Shown piece by piece: positions 1 through 9,010 of a DNA stretch of 25,147 nt. A program made the position numbers and the translations under genes. The notes under the pieces were generated by a model. It ran no database searches. It saw only the letters and a list, made by a program, of their open reading frames with translations, and had not been told where the DNA came from. This DNA comes from Promethearchaeota archaeon (GTDB lineage: Archaea > Asgardarchaeota > Lokiarchaeia > Sigynarchaeales > SOKP01). Numbering within the stretch: position 1 is the first letter of the stretch; every line of letters begins with the position of its first letter. The DNA lies in the NCBI GenBank assembly GCA_016839425.1, contig JAEOUI010000367.1, positions 1 through 25,147 on the forward strand, in the 5' to 3' direction.

Positions 1-2513
1 CAACAGAGATCAGTTCTGGAGATTACGTGCAATTTTATTTCACGGGAAGCGAAGGCGACGCTCCTGCTTCTTATTATTGGAGTTTTGGTGATGGTGGATA
101 TTCTTACGATATAAATCCCGTCCATCAGTATCTCTCTTCAGGATCTTATGATGTCTATTTATATGTAACCGATTACGATGGCGATTATGATTACGAGGAC
201 AAATACGACTATATCATCGTCGATGGTGGTGGGACGAGCCCTGTTGCTGATTTTTACGCAAATGCCACATATATTAATCCTGGCGAATCCGTCCAGTTCA
301 TTTATTCTGGAACCGAGGGCGATGGATTGATAGATTATTATTGGGATTTCGGTGATGGAGGGTATTCTTACGAAAGAAATCCGATTCACAAATTTATTTC
401 TCCAGGATCATATGATATTTATTTATATGTAATCGATATTGATGGTGATTATAGCTACGAATATAAGACCGACTATATAACCGTTGAAGATATTGAATAT
501 CCAAGTGCTGAATTTTACGCAAACCCAACGAACATTTACGAAGGAGAATCGGTTCAATTCATCTTTAACGGAAGCGAGGGTGTTGCTCCAACTTTATTTT
601 ATTGGGACTTTGGTGATGGAAATTTCTCGTTTGATGAAAATCCCGTTCACACTTATACAACAGCAGGTACATACTCAGTATTACTTTATTTAGTCGACTC
701 ACTTAATCATTCAGATTATATGATAAAAATCGATTATATAGTGGTTATAGAATCCATTGATTTATACCCAATTGCGAACTTTTACGCCAACGCAACTTCT
801 ATTATTGAGGGAGACTATGTACAATTCACATTCAATGGAACCGCAGGGAATCCTCCTTCTTCGTATCAATGGTTCTTTAATGATGGAACTGGTGCAATAA
901 CAAATCAACCATTCGTAATTCATCGCTTCGATACTGCTGGTGTTTACAATATCTCTTTAAATGTAACAGACTCCGATGGTGATTTTGATACCATGACGAA
1001 GGTGGATTATATTGTTGTAGTAGAAGAAGTGGATTTGATTCCAGTAGCAGATTTTTTCACCAATACAACGATCGTATACGAAGGCGATTTCGTGCAATTT
1101 ACATTCAACGGCACTGAAGGAGACGCTCCAGCAAATTACACGTGGAATTTTGGTGATAATATTATTTGGATTACAACCTATTCTCCAACAATTCTCTATA
1201 CATATTATATGGCTGGTACTTACGATGTCACATTGATTGTAAGTGATGCTGATGGAGATTCAGATGACATGATTAAGCTTGGTTATATGACCGTAATAAA
1301 AGATCCCGAAGATTTACAACCGACAGCTGATTTCTATGCTAATGTAACAACAATTTTGGTAGGTGACTATGTTGAATTTATTTTCAACGGAAGTGAGGGC
1401 GATGGTATAAAGTTTTATACTTGGACTTTTGGTGACACATCAATGAGTTTCGAGGGGCCAACGACTATCCATCAATATATGGCTACTGGTGTTTATAATG
1501 TAACCCTTACTGTTTATGATCTAGATTACGATATCGCTAATGTACAAAAGGTGGATTATATAGTTGTAGTAGATGAAGTGGATTTGATTCCAGTAGCAGA
1601 TTTCTACGCCAATGCAACGATAATTAATCCCGGAGAATTTATTCAATTCACCTTCAACGGCACGGAAGGCAACGCTCCTATGTATTACTTTTGGGAGTTT
1701 GGTGACGGTTGGGGTTTTGGTTCTTCTCAACCATACGCAATTCATCAATATTCAAGTGAAGGATTTTATACAATTAATTTAACGGTAATCGACTTGGACG
1801 GAGATGTGGATTACGAAATTAAATTTGATTTCATCGAAGTATCAACAGGATCTAATCTTCTACCAATAGCGGACTTCTACGCCAATGCAACGATAGTTTA
1901 CGAAGGTGATCTCGTACAATTCACATTCAATGGCACGCAAGGTGACACTCCAGCAATATATGTCTGGGATTTTGGCGATGGTTCTCTACCAATAGCAACG
2001 TATAATACAACGGTCTATTATGCCTACGATATGATTGGTATTTATAATATATCGCTTTTAGTAACGGATGCAAATGGCGATTGGAGCATAAAAAATAGGA
2101 CGGAATATATCTTGGTACTTGAAAGTCCAATAGATCTCCAACCGGTAGCGGACTTCTATGCCAATGCAACGATAATTAATCCCGGAGAATTTATTCAATT
2201 CACCTTCAATGGTTCTGATGGTGATGCTCCAGCGATTTATATTTGGGATTTCGGAGATGGAAGTGCAATATCTTATGAAAGAGATCCAATCCACCAATAC
2301 GCTTTTGTAGGCGTTTATAATGTGAGTTTAACAGTCATTGACGCAGATGGAGATGCAGATTGGGAACAGAAATATTTCTTCATAATAGTTATTAACGAGG
2401 AAGATGAAGATAGCGTTCCTGGATTCGATTTGATCCTGCTTTTAAGCGTCATATCAGTTTTAGGATTGATTTTTATCGTAAAAAGAAAAATTCGTGGATT
2501 TAATATTAAATAA
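1..2513 (+). CDS. PKD-repeat surface protein with PGF-type C-terminal anchor, 5' end outside window
   Basis: The reading frame is open to the left edge (first full codon at 3), so the true start lies outside. The GTG at 27 codes a Val inside a PKD repeat and is not a start. The visible 836 residues hold nine tandem PKD (beta-sandwich) repeats of about 90 residues, the first incomplete. Each carries ADFYAN-like, QFxFNGxEG and WDFGDG motifs and ends in YIxV. Many N-x-S/T sequons suggest N-glycosylation. The C-terminus has an acidic linker, then VPGFDL, a hydrophobic stretch and KRKIR. This layout matches archaeal PGF-CTERM-type sorting signals processed by archaeosortases (family knowledge). 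I infer a cell-surface adhesin or S-layer-associated protein. It sits 305 nt before a C25 peptidase with the same repeats and a similar tail. No catalytic domain is visible, but one could lie upstream. Confidence 0.9.
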   Translation, partial: TEISSGDYVQFYFTGSEGDAPASYYWSFGDGGYSYDINPVHQYLSSGSYDVYLYVTDYDGDYDYEDKYDYIIVDGGGTSPVADFYANATYINPGESVQFIYSGTEGDGLIDYYWDFGDGGYSYERNPIHKFISPGSYDIYLYVIDIDGDYSYEYKTDYITVEDIEYPSAEFYANPTNIYEGESVQFIFNGSEGVAPTLFYWDFGDGNFSFDENPVHTYTTAGTYSVLLYLVDSLNHSDYMIKIDYIVVIESIDLYPIANFYANATSIIEGDYVQFTFNGTAGNPPSSYQWFFNDGTGAITNQPFVIHRFDTAGVYNISLNVTDSDGDFDTMTKVDYIVVVEEVDLIPVADFFTNTTIVYEGDFVQFTFNGTEGDAPANYTWNFGDNIIWITTYSPTILYTYYMAGTYDVTLIVSDADGDSDDMIKLGYMTVIKDPEDLQPTADFYANVTTILVGDYVEFIFNGSEGDGIKFYTWTFGDTSMSFEGPTTIHQYMATGVYNVTLTVYDLDYDIANVQKVDYIVVVDEVDLIPVADFYANATIINPGEFIQFTFNGTEGNAPMYYFWEFGDGWGFGSSQPYAIHQYSSEGFYTINLTVIDLDGDVDYEIKFDFIEVSTGSNLLPIADFYANATIVYEGDLVQFTFNGTQGDTPAIYVWDFGDGSLPIATYNTTVYYAYDMIGIYNISLLVTDANGDWSIKNRTEYILVLESPIDLQPVADFYANATIINPGEFIQFTFNGSDGDAPAIYIWDFGDGSAISYERDPIHQYAFVGVYNVSLTVIDADGDADWEQKYFFIIVINEEDEDSVPGFDLILLLSVISVLGLIFIVKRKIRGFNIK

Positions 2514-2523
2514 TAAAATTCCC

Positions 2524-2555
2524 TTTTTTTTTATTATTATTTTTTAATTTTTTTT
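2524..2555 (+). terminator. T-tract terminator after PKD protein
   Basis: Two runs of eight or more T residues begin about 10 nt after the stop at 2513. Archaeal transcription commonly ends at such U-rich tracts without a hairpin, and I see no hairpin here. Confidence 0.5.
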
Positions 2556-2818
2556 GCTCTATTTAGATAAATTTTAAGTATTTAACATCTTTATTGATAA
2601 AAGCAAGGATTTTAAAGATGGAAAATCATAGCATTTTAAAAATCAAATTAGAAGTATTATAGGTTATCTAAGTTAAAAAAGAAAATAATTCGAAAAAAGC
2701 CTTTTTTAAAAATATAATTGATAAAAAATTCCACTTTCTTGCCAAATGGTTTTTTATTATATTCTATACAACATTGATTTAGATACTGATTCAAATTTAA
2801 TAGATAAAACTGAAAAAA
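2556..2818. other. AT-rich intergenic region before C25 peptidase gene
   Basis: Together with the T-tract this is a 305-nt gap without a convincing gene. It is strongly AT-rich. The only ATG-initiated frame noticed (2618) ends after 14 codons. A TATA-like stretch (TTATTATATTC, about 2753-2763) lies about 55 nt before the ATG at 2819 and could drive the peptidase gene with a short leader. I see no stable inverted repeat. Confidence 0.4.
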
Positions 2819-5800
2819 ATGAGAATATTAGAAAGCAAAAAAAAAAGAACTCAAAATAAGACAGTTATATTGGTTCTTGTCTTAATCCTTTTCGTGAATT
2901 TAAGCAATGTTTTTTATAATTCTTCTATTTTTCCTCTAAATATATATGAAGATATCGAGTCAATAATTGAAAATTTCCCCGACGATCAAAATACTTTTGA
3001 ATATGAAAGAGAGATATCGCTTGAATTTAAAGTTTTAACGGAAGATTTGAAAATTTCGGAAATTATGGTAGAAACTGGAGAAATGTGCACTCGATTGAGT
3101 TTTAAAGGAGAATCTTTGCTTTATCGATCAGGGTCTCCTTGTATTCCCATGAAAACGCTTAAAATACTCTTACCGAAGGATTATTGTTTGGAAAGCGTTG
3201 AAATCGGAATCAATAAGATAGAATTCTTTGATTTAGACTATAGATTAGAACCCGCTCAAGAGTTCCTCCCTATTGGCTTAAATGTCACTTCTGAATATGT
3301 ATTTAATTCGAATATCTATCAATCATCAGATCTGTTTCCAGGAAATTATTATTCAATTGAAGGCGTTTATGGAGTTCGAGGATATCAAATTTTGGTTCTG
3401 AATATCTTTCCTATTCAATATATTCCAAATAATCAAAAAATTTCGTTTACAAAAGACATGGATGTCGTGGTCAATCTCTTGAAACAAACTAATAAAAAAG
3501 CGGATGAATTCCTTAGGAATTTGGTCGTTGATCGGGAAAAAGTAATGTCAATGGTCGAAAATCCCGATGAGATCTCTACATATAATACCAAAGAAACGAG
3601 CTTGAAGCTCTCGGCTGAATCGTACGATTATGTGATCATCACAAACGAAGCCCTGAAAAATTCTGGCGCGACATATACATTTCAAGACCTCGCGGACTAC
3701 AAGACCTCTAATGGAATTACGACAACCATTGTTACTGTCGAAGAAATCTATGCAAACTATACTGGAGTTGACGATCAAGAAAAAATCCGTAATTTCATCA
3801 TTGATGCATATAATAATTGGGGAATTGAATATGTTCTTCTTGGAGGGGATGGAGACGGAGCCGATGTTGGAGGTGAAAGTGAACCTGCTATCATTCCCGC
3901 AAGAGGTTTTTATTCATCAGACGGTTATGGTGATGATAATATTCCATCTGATCTTTATTACGCAGCTTTAGATGGATCGTGGAATAGCGATGGTGACGAA
4001 TATTGGGGCGAGGATGGTGAAGAGGACCTCTACGCAGAAGTGTATATAGGTCGAGCACCAGTTGATTCTGTGGAAGAAGTATCCAATTTTGTCATGAAAA
4101 CCTTATCACACGAAATGAATACCGACGAGTCCTATTTATCGTCTGCGCTCTTTTTAGGAGAAGATTTAGGGTGGTCAGTTTGGGCAGCAGATTATAAGGA
4201 CGAGGTTCTTTATGGATCTTCGAACAATAATTACACAACCGACGGAATTCCTGAAGAATTTAATGTAACTACACTTTACGATCGCGATATAGATCCCTAT
4301 CGATGGGACTCAACCGATCTCGTCCCACTGCTCAACGATGGTGTACATGTTATCAATCATCTTGGACATGCAAACAACTACAATGTGATGAATATCGATA
4401 ACGATATAGCAGATCACGACCTCACGAATGAAGATTATTTTTTTCTTTACAGTCAAGGTTGTTACGCTGGAGCGTTCGACAATAGAGGGAGCGATTATGA
4501 TGGTAAAGTATATTTTGATTACGATTGCGTTGCCGAACATTTAATAACTTCTCCAAACGGAGCCTTTGCTGTCATCGCAAATAGTAGATATGGATGGGGG
4601 AATCGATACAGTACTAATGGCCCGTCTCAATTTTTTGATCGGGAGTTTTTTGACGCCGTTTTTGGAGAAGGTATAGTTGAAATAGGGAAAGCCAATCAAG
4701 ATTCGAAGGAAGATTGCATAGGTTTTTTGTCCCAATCCCTTGTGAAATGGTGTTATTACGAGACTAACCTCTTAGGGGATCCTACTGCAAATATCTTACC
4801 AAGACCTAACAATGAAGCCCCAATTCTATCGGATGAGTTTGTAACACCAAAAACGGGAAATCAAGACACGCCAATAACTTTTACCGTATCATATTCCGAT
4901 GCCGATAATAATAGACCGTTAAAAATATGCATTGTCATTAACGATACAGAATATTACTTGGAAAAACAAGATCCATTCGATGAGGATTATACGGATGGTT
5001 GTGATTATCAAGTCACGATATATTTACAATCAGCAAGTACTAATTATTCCTATTTCTTCAAATGCCGTGACACTAAATTTAGTGCTTCAACAATCGAACA
5101 GGAAGATCTAAGAATTTCTTACACAAATGCAGAAGCTCCCATATTAAGCAACGGTGAAGTCAGTCCATGTAGCGGATTTGCAAATTTAACTGCTTTCCAA
5201 TATACTGTTATATATACAGATTCTGATAATAACGCCCCAATCAATGTTAGCTTGTCTATTGATAATAATAGTGCTGTCGAAATGATTAAACAAGACCCTG
5301 CAGATACTAATTATATGGACGGATGCGTTTACTCGTTCTCAACAATGATTAAAAACGACGGAGTTCACACATATAATTTTAGTTGTCAAGACGCCGAGTT
5401 TATTAACTCGACCATATTAAAATTTGGGCCTAATGTTTGCGAATTACTCGTTCCGTTTGACGGAATGGAAATATATTATAACTTTTCAATGTATGGATTC
5501 CCTTATATAACAAGACTACAATACTCCCGCGAGAGTATTTCAACATTTATCATATATTGGCAGCGGTATTATTCATATACTATGAATTGGGTACCTTGGT
5601 CAAGATGGCGAGTCGATGTTTCGACTAGGATAATGGAAGAGATTTCCCATAGTTATTTTGGAAACGCACATACACCCATTTGGATTTATCCTAATGCAAC
5701 GGTGGGCGATATTATCTCTATGGCAGTCATCAATGAAGGTGATTATAATTTTAGTGTCTCACGCATAATCGTGAGCGATATTCCAAAATATGGCCCAATA

Positions 5801-7177
5801 AGAATTTTAGAATTAAAGGATATGGGTCCTAACGGAGGAATAGCGTGGTACGAGCAAAGCACTGGAATTTTGCTGAACGGAACCTTTTCTTATAATGGTG
5901 GTGCTTCTCAATACACATTAGATCTTATCAATATAAATACTAATTTTAATGTTACTGACAATATTGAACCGATTTCCAATTTTGAAGCTGTTAATAGTGA
6001 AGTAATTACTGGGAGTCCTGTTCAGTTCATATTTACGGGTAGAGTAGGAAACGGTCCTGCAATTTATGAATGGGATTTTGGAGACGGGAATGTAAGTATT
6101 GGAACCAACGAGCAAAATCCTGTTCATTATTACTCTGCAGAAGGAATGTACGATGTATCCTTGAAAATAACGGATACTGATGGAGAAATGCACCAAGAAA
6201 TAAAAGTAAATTATATAAATGTCTCAATAGATATTAATCCCATTGCTGATTTTTACACAAACACAACAGTCATATGTGTAGGGGAATCCATAGAGTTTTT
6301 ATTTAATGGCACTGCTGGAAATGCTCCAAACACTTATATGTGGCAAGTTAAACCAAATTATTGGTATTATACTTACGAGCAAAATTATACAACACAATAC
6401 GATACACCAGGTGTTTACAACATAACATTAACCGTTCGCGATAACGATCTCGATAGTGATACAATAACAAGGGTTAGATATATTACTGTACTAGAAAATA
6501 TCGAACCCGTTGCCGATTTTTACGCAAATACGACTACGATATATGCAGGAGAAAATGTTAAATTTACATTTAACGGTACTGCGGGAAACGCTCCAAATAC
6601 ATATATTTGGAGTATAAAACCAGACGAGATTGTAGAATCTACAGAACAAATATTTATCGCTCGATACGATACGCTTGGTTTATTTAATGTCTCATTAACT
6701 GTTCGCGATGCAAATGGAGACGCTAGCGATATGGTTAAAATTGATTATATCAAGGTTATAGAAAGAGATATTGAGCCAGTTGCCGATTTTTACGCAAGTA
6801 TTACCACGATACAGGCAGGGGATGTCGTGAATTTCGTATTTAATGGAACTGAAGGCAACACGCCTATGTTATATGCTTGGGATTTTGGCGATGGAGGGCC
6901 CAGATTGACTGTAGGGCTCCCTACGATCTCTCATATATATTTTTTAAACGGAACCTATACGGTTACTTTAAATATTACCGATACTGACGGTGATTGGGAT
7001 GTTGAAGTAAAATACCTTTATATCACGGTTTTAGAAAAAAATATTGAGCCATTTGCCGATTTCTATACAAACACTAGCATTCCTGGATTCAACTTGACCT
7101 TCATGGTTAGTATAAGGTTAATTCTAGGATTAATCCTCATAATCAAGAGAAGAATTCATACTTCCGATTTTCAATAA
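2819..7177 (+). CDS. Gingipain-like C25 cysteine peptidase with Ig-like and PKD repeats
   Basis: This 1452-residue protein is a predicted secreted cysteine peptidase. Basic residues followed by a hydrophobic stretch (about 15-28) form a signal peptide. A propeptide-like region leads to the peptidase C25 domain, from YDYVIITNEAL at residue 269 to about 660. The likely catalytic dyad is His517 in LGHAN and Cys548 in SQGCYAGAF, 31 residues apart; gingipain R uses a similarly spaced His/Cys pair. Two tandem Ig-like repeats follow, starting at EAPILS (666 and 772) with a shared DxDNNxP motif, then an unnamed domain (about 868-1047) with a GIAWYEQSTG segment. Four complete PKD repeats (about 1048-1409) follow. 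The tail is PGF (1422-1424), a hydrophobic stretch and KRR, like that of the preceding gene. A fifth PKD repeat stops after about ten residues and runs straight into the tail. Likely role: degradation of extracellular protein at the cell surface. Confidence 0.92.
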   Translation: MRILESKKKRTQNKTVILVLVLILFVNLSNVFYNSSIFPLNIYEDIESIIENFPDDQNTFEYEREISLEFKVLTEDLKISEIMVETGEMCTRLSFKGESLLYRSGSPCIPMKTLKILLPKDYCLESVEIGINKIEFFDLDYRLEPAQEFLPIGLNVTSEYVFNSNIYQSSDLFPGNYYSIEGVYGVRGYQILVLNIFPIQYIPNNQKISFTKDMDVVVNLLKQTNKKADEFLRNLVVDREKVMSMVENPDEISTYNTKETSLKLSAESYDYVIITNEALKNSGATYTFQDLADYKTSNGITTTIVTVEEIYANYTGVDDQEKIRNFIIDAYNNWGIEYVLLGGDGDGADVGGESEPAIIPARGFYSSDGYGDDNIPSDLYYAALDGSWNSDGDEYWGEDGEEDLYAEVYIGRAPVDSVEEVSNFVMKTLSHEMNTDESYLSSALFLGEDLGWSVWAADYKDEVLYGSSNNNYTTDGIPEEFNVTTLYDRDIDPYRWDSTDLVPLLNDGVHVINHLGHANNYNVMNIDNDIADHDLTNEDYFFLYSQGCYAGAFDNRGSDYDGKVYFDYDCVAEHLITSPNGAFAVIANSRYGWGNRYSTNGPSQFFDREFFDAVFGEGIVEIGKANQDSKEDCIGFLSQSLVKWCYYETNLLGDPTANILPRPNNEAPILSDEFVTPKTGNQDTPITFTVSYSDADNNRPLKICIVINDTEYYLEKQDPFDEDYTDGCDYQVTIYLQSASTNYSYFFKCRDTKFSASTIEQEDLRISYTNAEAPILSNGEVSPCSGFANLTAFQYTVIYTDSDNNAPINVSLSIDNNSAVEMIKQDPADTNYMDGCVYSFSTMIKNDGVHTYNFSCQDAEFINSTILKFGPNVCELLVPFDGMEIYYNFSMYGFPYITRLQYSRESISTFIIYWQRYYSYTMNWVPWSRWRVDVSTRIMEEISHSYFGNAHTPIWIYPNATVGDIISMAVINEGDYNFSVSRIIVSDIPKYGPIRILELKDMGPNGGIAWYEQSTGILLNGTFSYNGGASQYTLDLININTNFNVTDNIEPISNFEAVNSEVITGSPVQFIFTGRVGNGPAIYEWDFGDGNVSIGTNEQNPVHYYSAEGMYDVSLKITDTDGEMHQEIKVNYINVSIDINPIADFYTNTTVICVGESIEFLFNGTAGNAPNTYMWQVKPNYWYYTYEQNYTTQYDTPGVYNITLTVRDNDLDSDTITRVRYITVLENIEPVADFYANTTTIYAGENVKFTFNGTAGNAPNTYIWSIKPDEIVESTEQIFIARYDTLGLFNVSLTVRDANGDASDMVKIDYIKVIERDIEPVADFYASITTIQAGDVVNFVFNGTEGNTPMLYAWDFGDGGPRLTVGLPTISHIYFLNGTYTVTLNITDTDGDWDVEVKYLYITVLEKNIEPFADFYTNTSIPGFNLTFMVSIRLILGLILIIKRRIHTSDFQ
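5960..7075 (+). repeat. Four complete PKD repeats plus a stub of a fifth in the C25 peptidase
   Basis: Repeats begin at NIEP or DINP boundaries about every 90 residues and share the FNGTxGNxP motif. Repeats 2 and 3 have lost the canonical WDFGDG motif and read WQVKP and WSIKP instead. The fifth copy keeps only its first strand (FADFYTNTS) before the PGF anchor. Confidence 0.85.
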
Positions 7178-7180
7178 AAT

Positions 7181-7200
7181 TCTTTTTCTTTTTTTTTTTT
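7181..7200 (+). terminator. T-tract terminator after C25 peptidase
   Basis: A pyrimidine tract, almost all T, begins a few nt after the stop at 7177. This is typical of U-rich archaeal termination; no hairpin is visible. Confidence 0.55.
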
Positions 7201-7263
7201 CACGAATTTATATAATACGACAATATTACATATCTTCAAGTAATACGTCAGTTACCATTAAGA

Positions 7264-7291
7264 TAATATTTATATACTCGTAAAAGAGTAT
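7264..7291 (+). promoter_or_regulatory. TATA-like box overlapped by an inverted repeat (possible operator)
   Basis: A TATA-like stretch (AATATTTATA) lies about 50 nt before the ATG at 7321. It abuts the inverted repeat ATACTC-GTAAAA-GAGTAT (7274-7291). A repeat between the TATA box and the expected transcription start is well placed for a repressor. The assignment is by position and symmetry only. Confidence 0.4.
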
Positions 7292-7320
7292 TAGTAGTAA
7301 TAAAACATTTTAGCTTTCCC

Positions 7321-7692
7321 ATGACCTTACAAGAAAAAAATCTTCAGGAATTAACCAGGTTAGTCTTTTCTCAGAAATACGAGATAATTGAAAATCCTTC
7401 AAAATTAAAGGGAACATCGGGCAAGTACTGGTCATTTGACGCGCTCGTGAAGAACGGAGAATCCTTGTTTGGTATCTTCATAAGGGATTGGAAAAGAGAA
7501 ATCTCCATCACACAATTAAGACAGCTTCATAAAGCATGTATTGATACTCCAGAAATTCATGGTGGTATTATGGTTTGCAATATTGTAACTGATTTCTCAC
7601 GAGATTATTCTGACCAATTTGGAATAAAGCTTTTATCGAGAGGGTATCTCATTTCCAAACTTCGCTCGAAGAATTTTAGTTCGAGCTATTAA
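7321..7692 (+). CDS. Small Mrr-like PD-(D/E)XK nuclease-fold protein
   Basis: This 123-residue protein resembles a stand-alone restriction-endonuclease-like core. Asp40 (SFDAL) precedes a strand ending in IRDWKR, so Asp56-x-Lys58 could be the D/E-x-K metal-binding motif. The next part, HGGIMVCN, FS and GIKLLSRGYLISKL, follows the order seen at the end of Mrr-type domains, where a GI-strand and Ser/Thr lead into 'I-x-L-hydrophobic-x-G-x-x-L'. It lacks the DNA-recognition domain of full Mrr enzymes. No methylase or restriction partner is nearby, so it may act in DNA repair or be a structural relative without activity. The family call is from motif order only. It has its own TATA-like box and a T-tract after the stop (7705-7712). 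Confidence 0.6.
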   Translation: MTLQEKNLQELTRLVFSQKYEIIENPSKLKGTSGKYWSFDALVKNGESLFGIFIRDWKREISITQLRQLHKACIDTPEIHGGIMVCNIVTDFSRDYSDQFGIKLLSRGYLISKLRSKNFSSSY

Positions 7693-7704
7693 ACTTGAGA
7701 AATA

Positions 7705-7712
7705 TTTTTTTT
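7705..7712 (+). terminator. T8 tract after nuclease-fold gene
   Basis: Eight T residues in a row lie 13 nt after the stop at 7692, consistent with archaeal termination before the convergent - strand gene. Confidence 0.4.
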
Positions 7713-7799
7713 ATGTTATGATATTTATTTTAACCTACTTGTTATCTATGAATTAAATTAACTTGTTTTATTTATAACAAAGAAAATAATTTGTGAGAA

Positions 7800-8906
7800 T
7801 TAAGTCAAAAAAGGTACACCAATTATTTGAAGAAATATCATTGCAATGATACCACAAGCAATAGGATTCAAGTAATTATCGCTGGCGCGTATTTTAGTAC
7901 TGGTTGCTATATCGACTAAGAATACAACGCCCGACAAAATAAATCCAAGCATTAATAAAACTTCTAACGACCAGACTGAAGGATTTGAAAATCCAAATAA
8001 ATTAGAGAAAAATCCTCCAAATAAAGTGCATAGAAACGCAAATAAAGAGCCTCCAATGTATCCTTCGATCGTTTTGTTGCTGTTTTTGGGAAATTCATGG
8101 CTAAATCCCACTTTTTTCGCAATAATTCCGAAAATCGAAGCCATGCCATCCGCAACAGACGCTATTAATAGGACGATAAAAAATAAGGGAAAATCAAAAA
8201 GCAGAAAAGGTGCAAATCCAAACACCATTATGGATGTACTAGAAAATGTATCCAGCTCGTTAGGTGTTAATCCTCTTAAAAATAGTTCTCCTACTGTTCT
8301 TGGCATGTAGGAATAATCAAATAACCTGATAAGATCTCCGATTAAAAATGTTAAGGCAAAGTCCATTCCAAATATCACGACAAAAAATAAGGAGAAATTT
8401 TTCCACCTGTCTTGATGCGCATAGGTAGGATCTGCGCCTAATAGCCAGAAAACCACTACAATAATGCTAACAACCCCGAACGGAAGCAAATGCGTGAATT
8501 TCCTTTTGACTGAAGGCTTGTAATTTAATCTTAGGTGTTCGGAAAAATTATCGTAATTATTTATGTTCTCTAACAATTCAGGTTGCTTTATTGTTTTGAT
8601 TTTGTGAGATATAGCCCATAACACCATTATAAGCATCACGGATATGATTCCTATCAATCCATCACAAGCAAGCTCCATTGTAAGGGAAGATCGAGCAATC
8701 CCTGGTAAATCTGCACCAAATTTCAATACATAAAAATGATATAATATCCCTAATAGCGCACAAAAAATGCCATTTGCGATTTCGTCTAATTTTTTGTAAA
8801 GATTCTTGTTTTCTTGGGACCAAGTTCTTTTCACATGAACGAATATGGCTGCACTTAAGGTAAAACATACGATGGTTACAGGAAGATTAAGAAAGAATAC
8901 CAGCAT
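7800..8906 (-). CDS. Dolichol/phytol kinase or CTP-dependent cytidylyltransferase family membrane protein
   Basis: A 368-residue polytopic membrane protein with about eight or more hydrophobic segments. Four motifs place it in the polyprenol kinase/phosphatidate cytidylyltransferase-like superfamily: RKFTHLL (135-141), ADGMASIFG (252-260), NKTIEGYIGG (277-286) and DNYLNPI (343-349). Members transfer a phosphate or cytidylyl group from CTP to a lipid. In archaea, candidate substrates are dolichol or geranylgeraniol-type alcohols, used for N-glycan carriers or isoprenoid recycling. Which reaction this one performs cannot be told from sequence. The first ~130 residues form a longer N-terminal membrane region than in minimal family members. 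The ATG at 8906 has a TATA-like stretch about 16-25 nt upstream (near 8922-8931), suggesting a nearly leaderless transcript. It lies 104 nt downstream of the GTPase-PAS gene on the same strand. Confidence 0.78.
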   Translation of the reverse strand: MLVFFLNLPVTIVCFTLSAAIFVHVKRTWSQENKNLYKKLDEIANGIFCALLGILYHFYVLKFGADLPGIARSSLTMELACDGLIGIISVMLIMVLWAISHKIKTIKQPELLENINNYDNFSEHLRLNYKPSVKRKFTHLLPFGVVSIIVVVFWLLGADPTYAHQDRWKNFSLFFVVIFGMDFALTFLIGDLIRLFDYSYMPRTVGELFLRGLTPNELDTFSSTSIMVFGFAPFLLFDFPLFFIVLLIASVADGMASIFGIIAKKVGFSHEFPKNSNKTIEGYIGGSLFAFLCTLFGGFFSNLFGFSNPSVWSLEVLLMLGFILSGVVFLVDIATSTKIRASDNYLNPIACGIIAMIFLQIIGVPFLT

Positions 8907-9010
8907 TTCGTAGCGGTTAGTTATATTTATTAAAGATTTTATTCACGATTTAGGCTAAAGAAATGATGGAGGTCTTTAAAGTGTTTGTTTTGAAAATATA
9001 AAAGATTATT

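Noticed and set aside
27..29. GTG as start codon of the first PKD protein
   Set aside because: The same frame is open to the window edge and already encodes the beginning of a PKD repeat (ISSGDY) before this codon, so the gene starts outside the window.
1..2400. Regular repeats considered as a CRISPR or satellite array
   Set aside because: The period is about 270-280 nt, the frame is preserved throughout and the conserved positions are PKD protein motifs, so these are coding repeats.
2618..2662. Short ATG frame of 14 codons in the gap before the peptidase gene
   Set aside because: It is too short, with no ribosome site, and its composition is the same as the surrounding AT-rich DNA.
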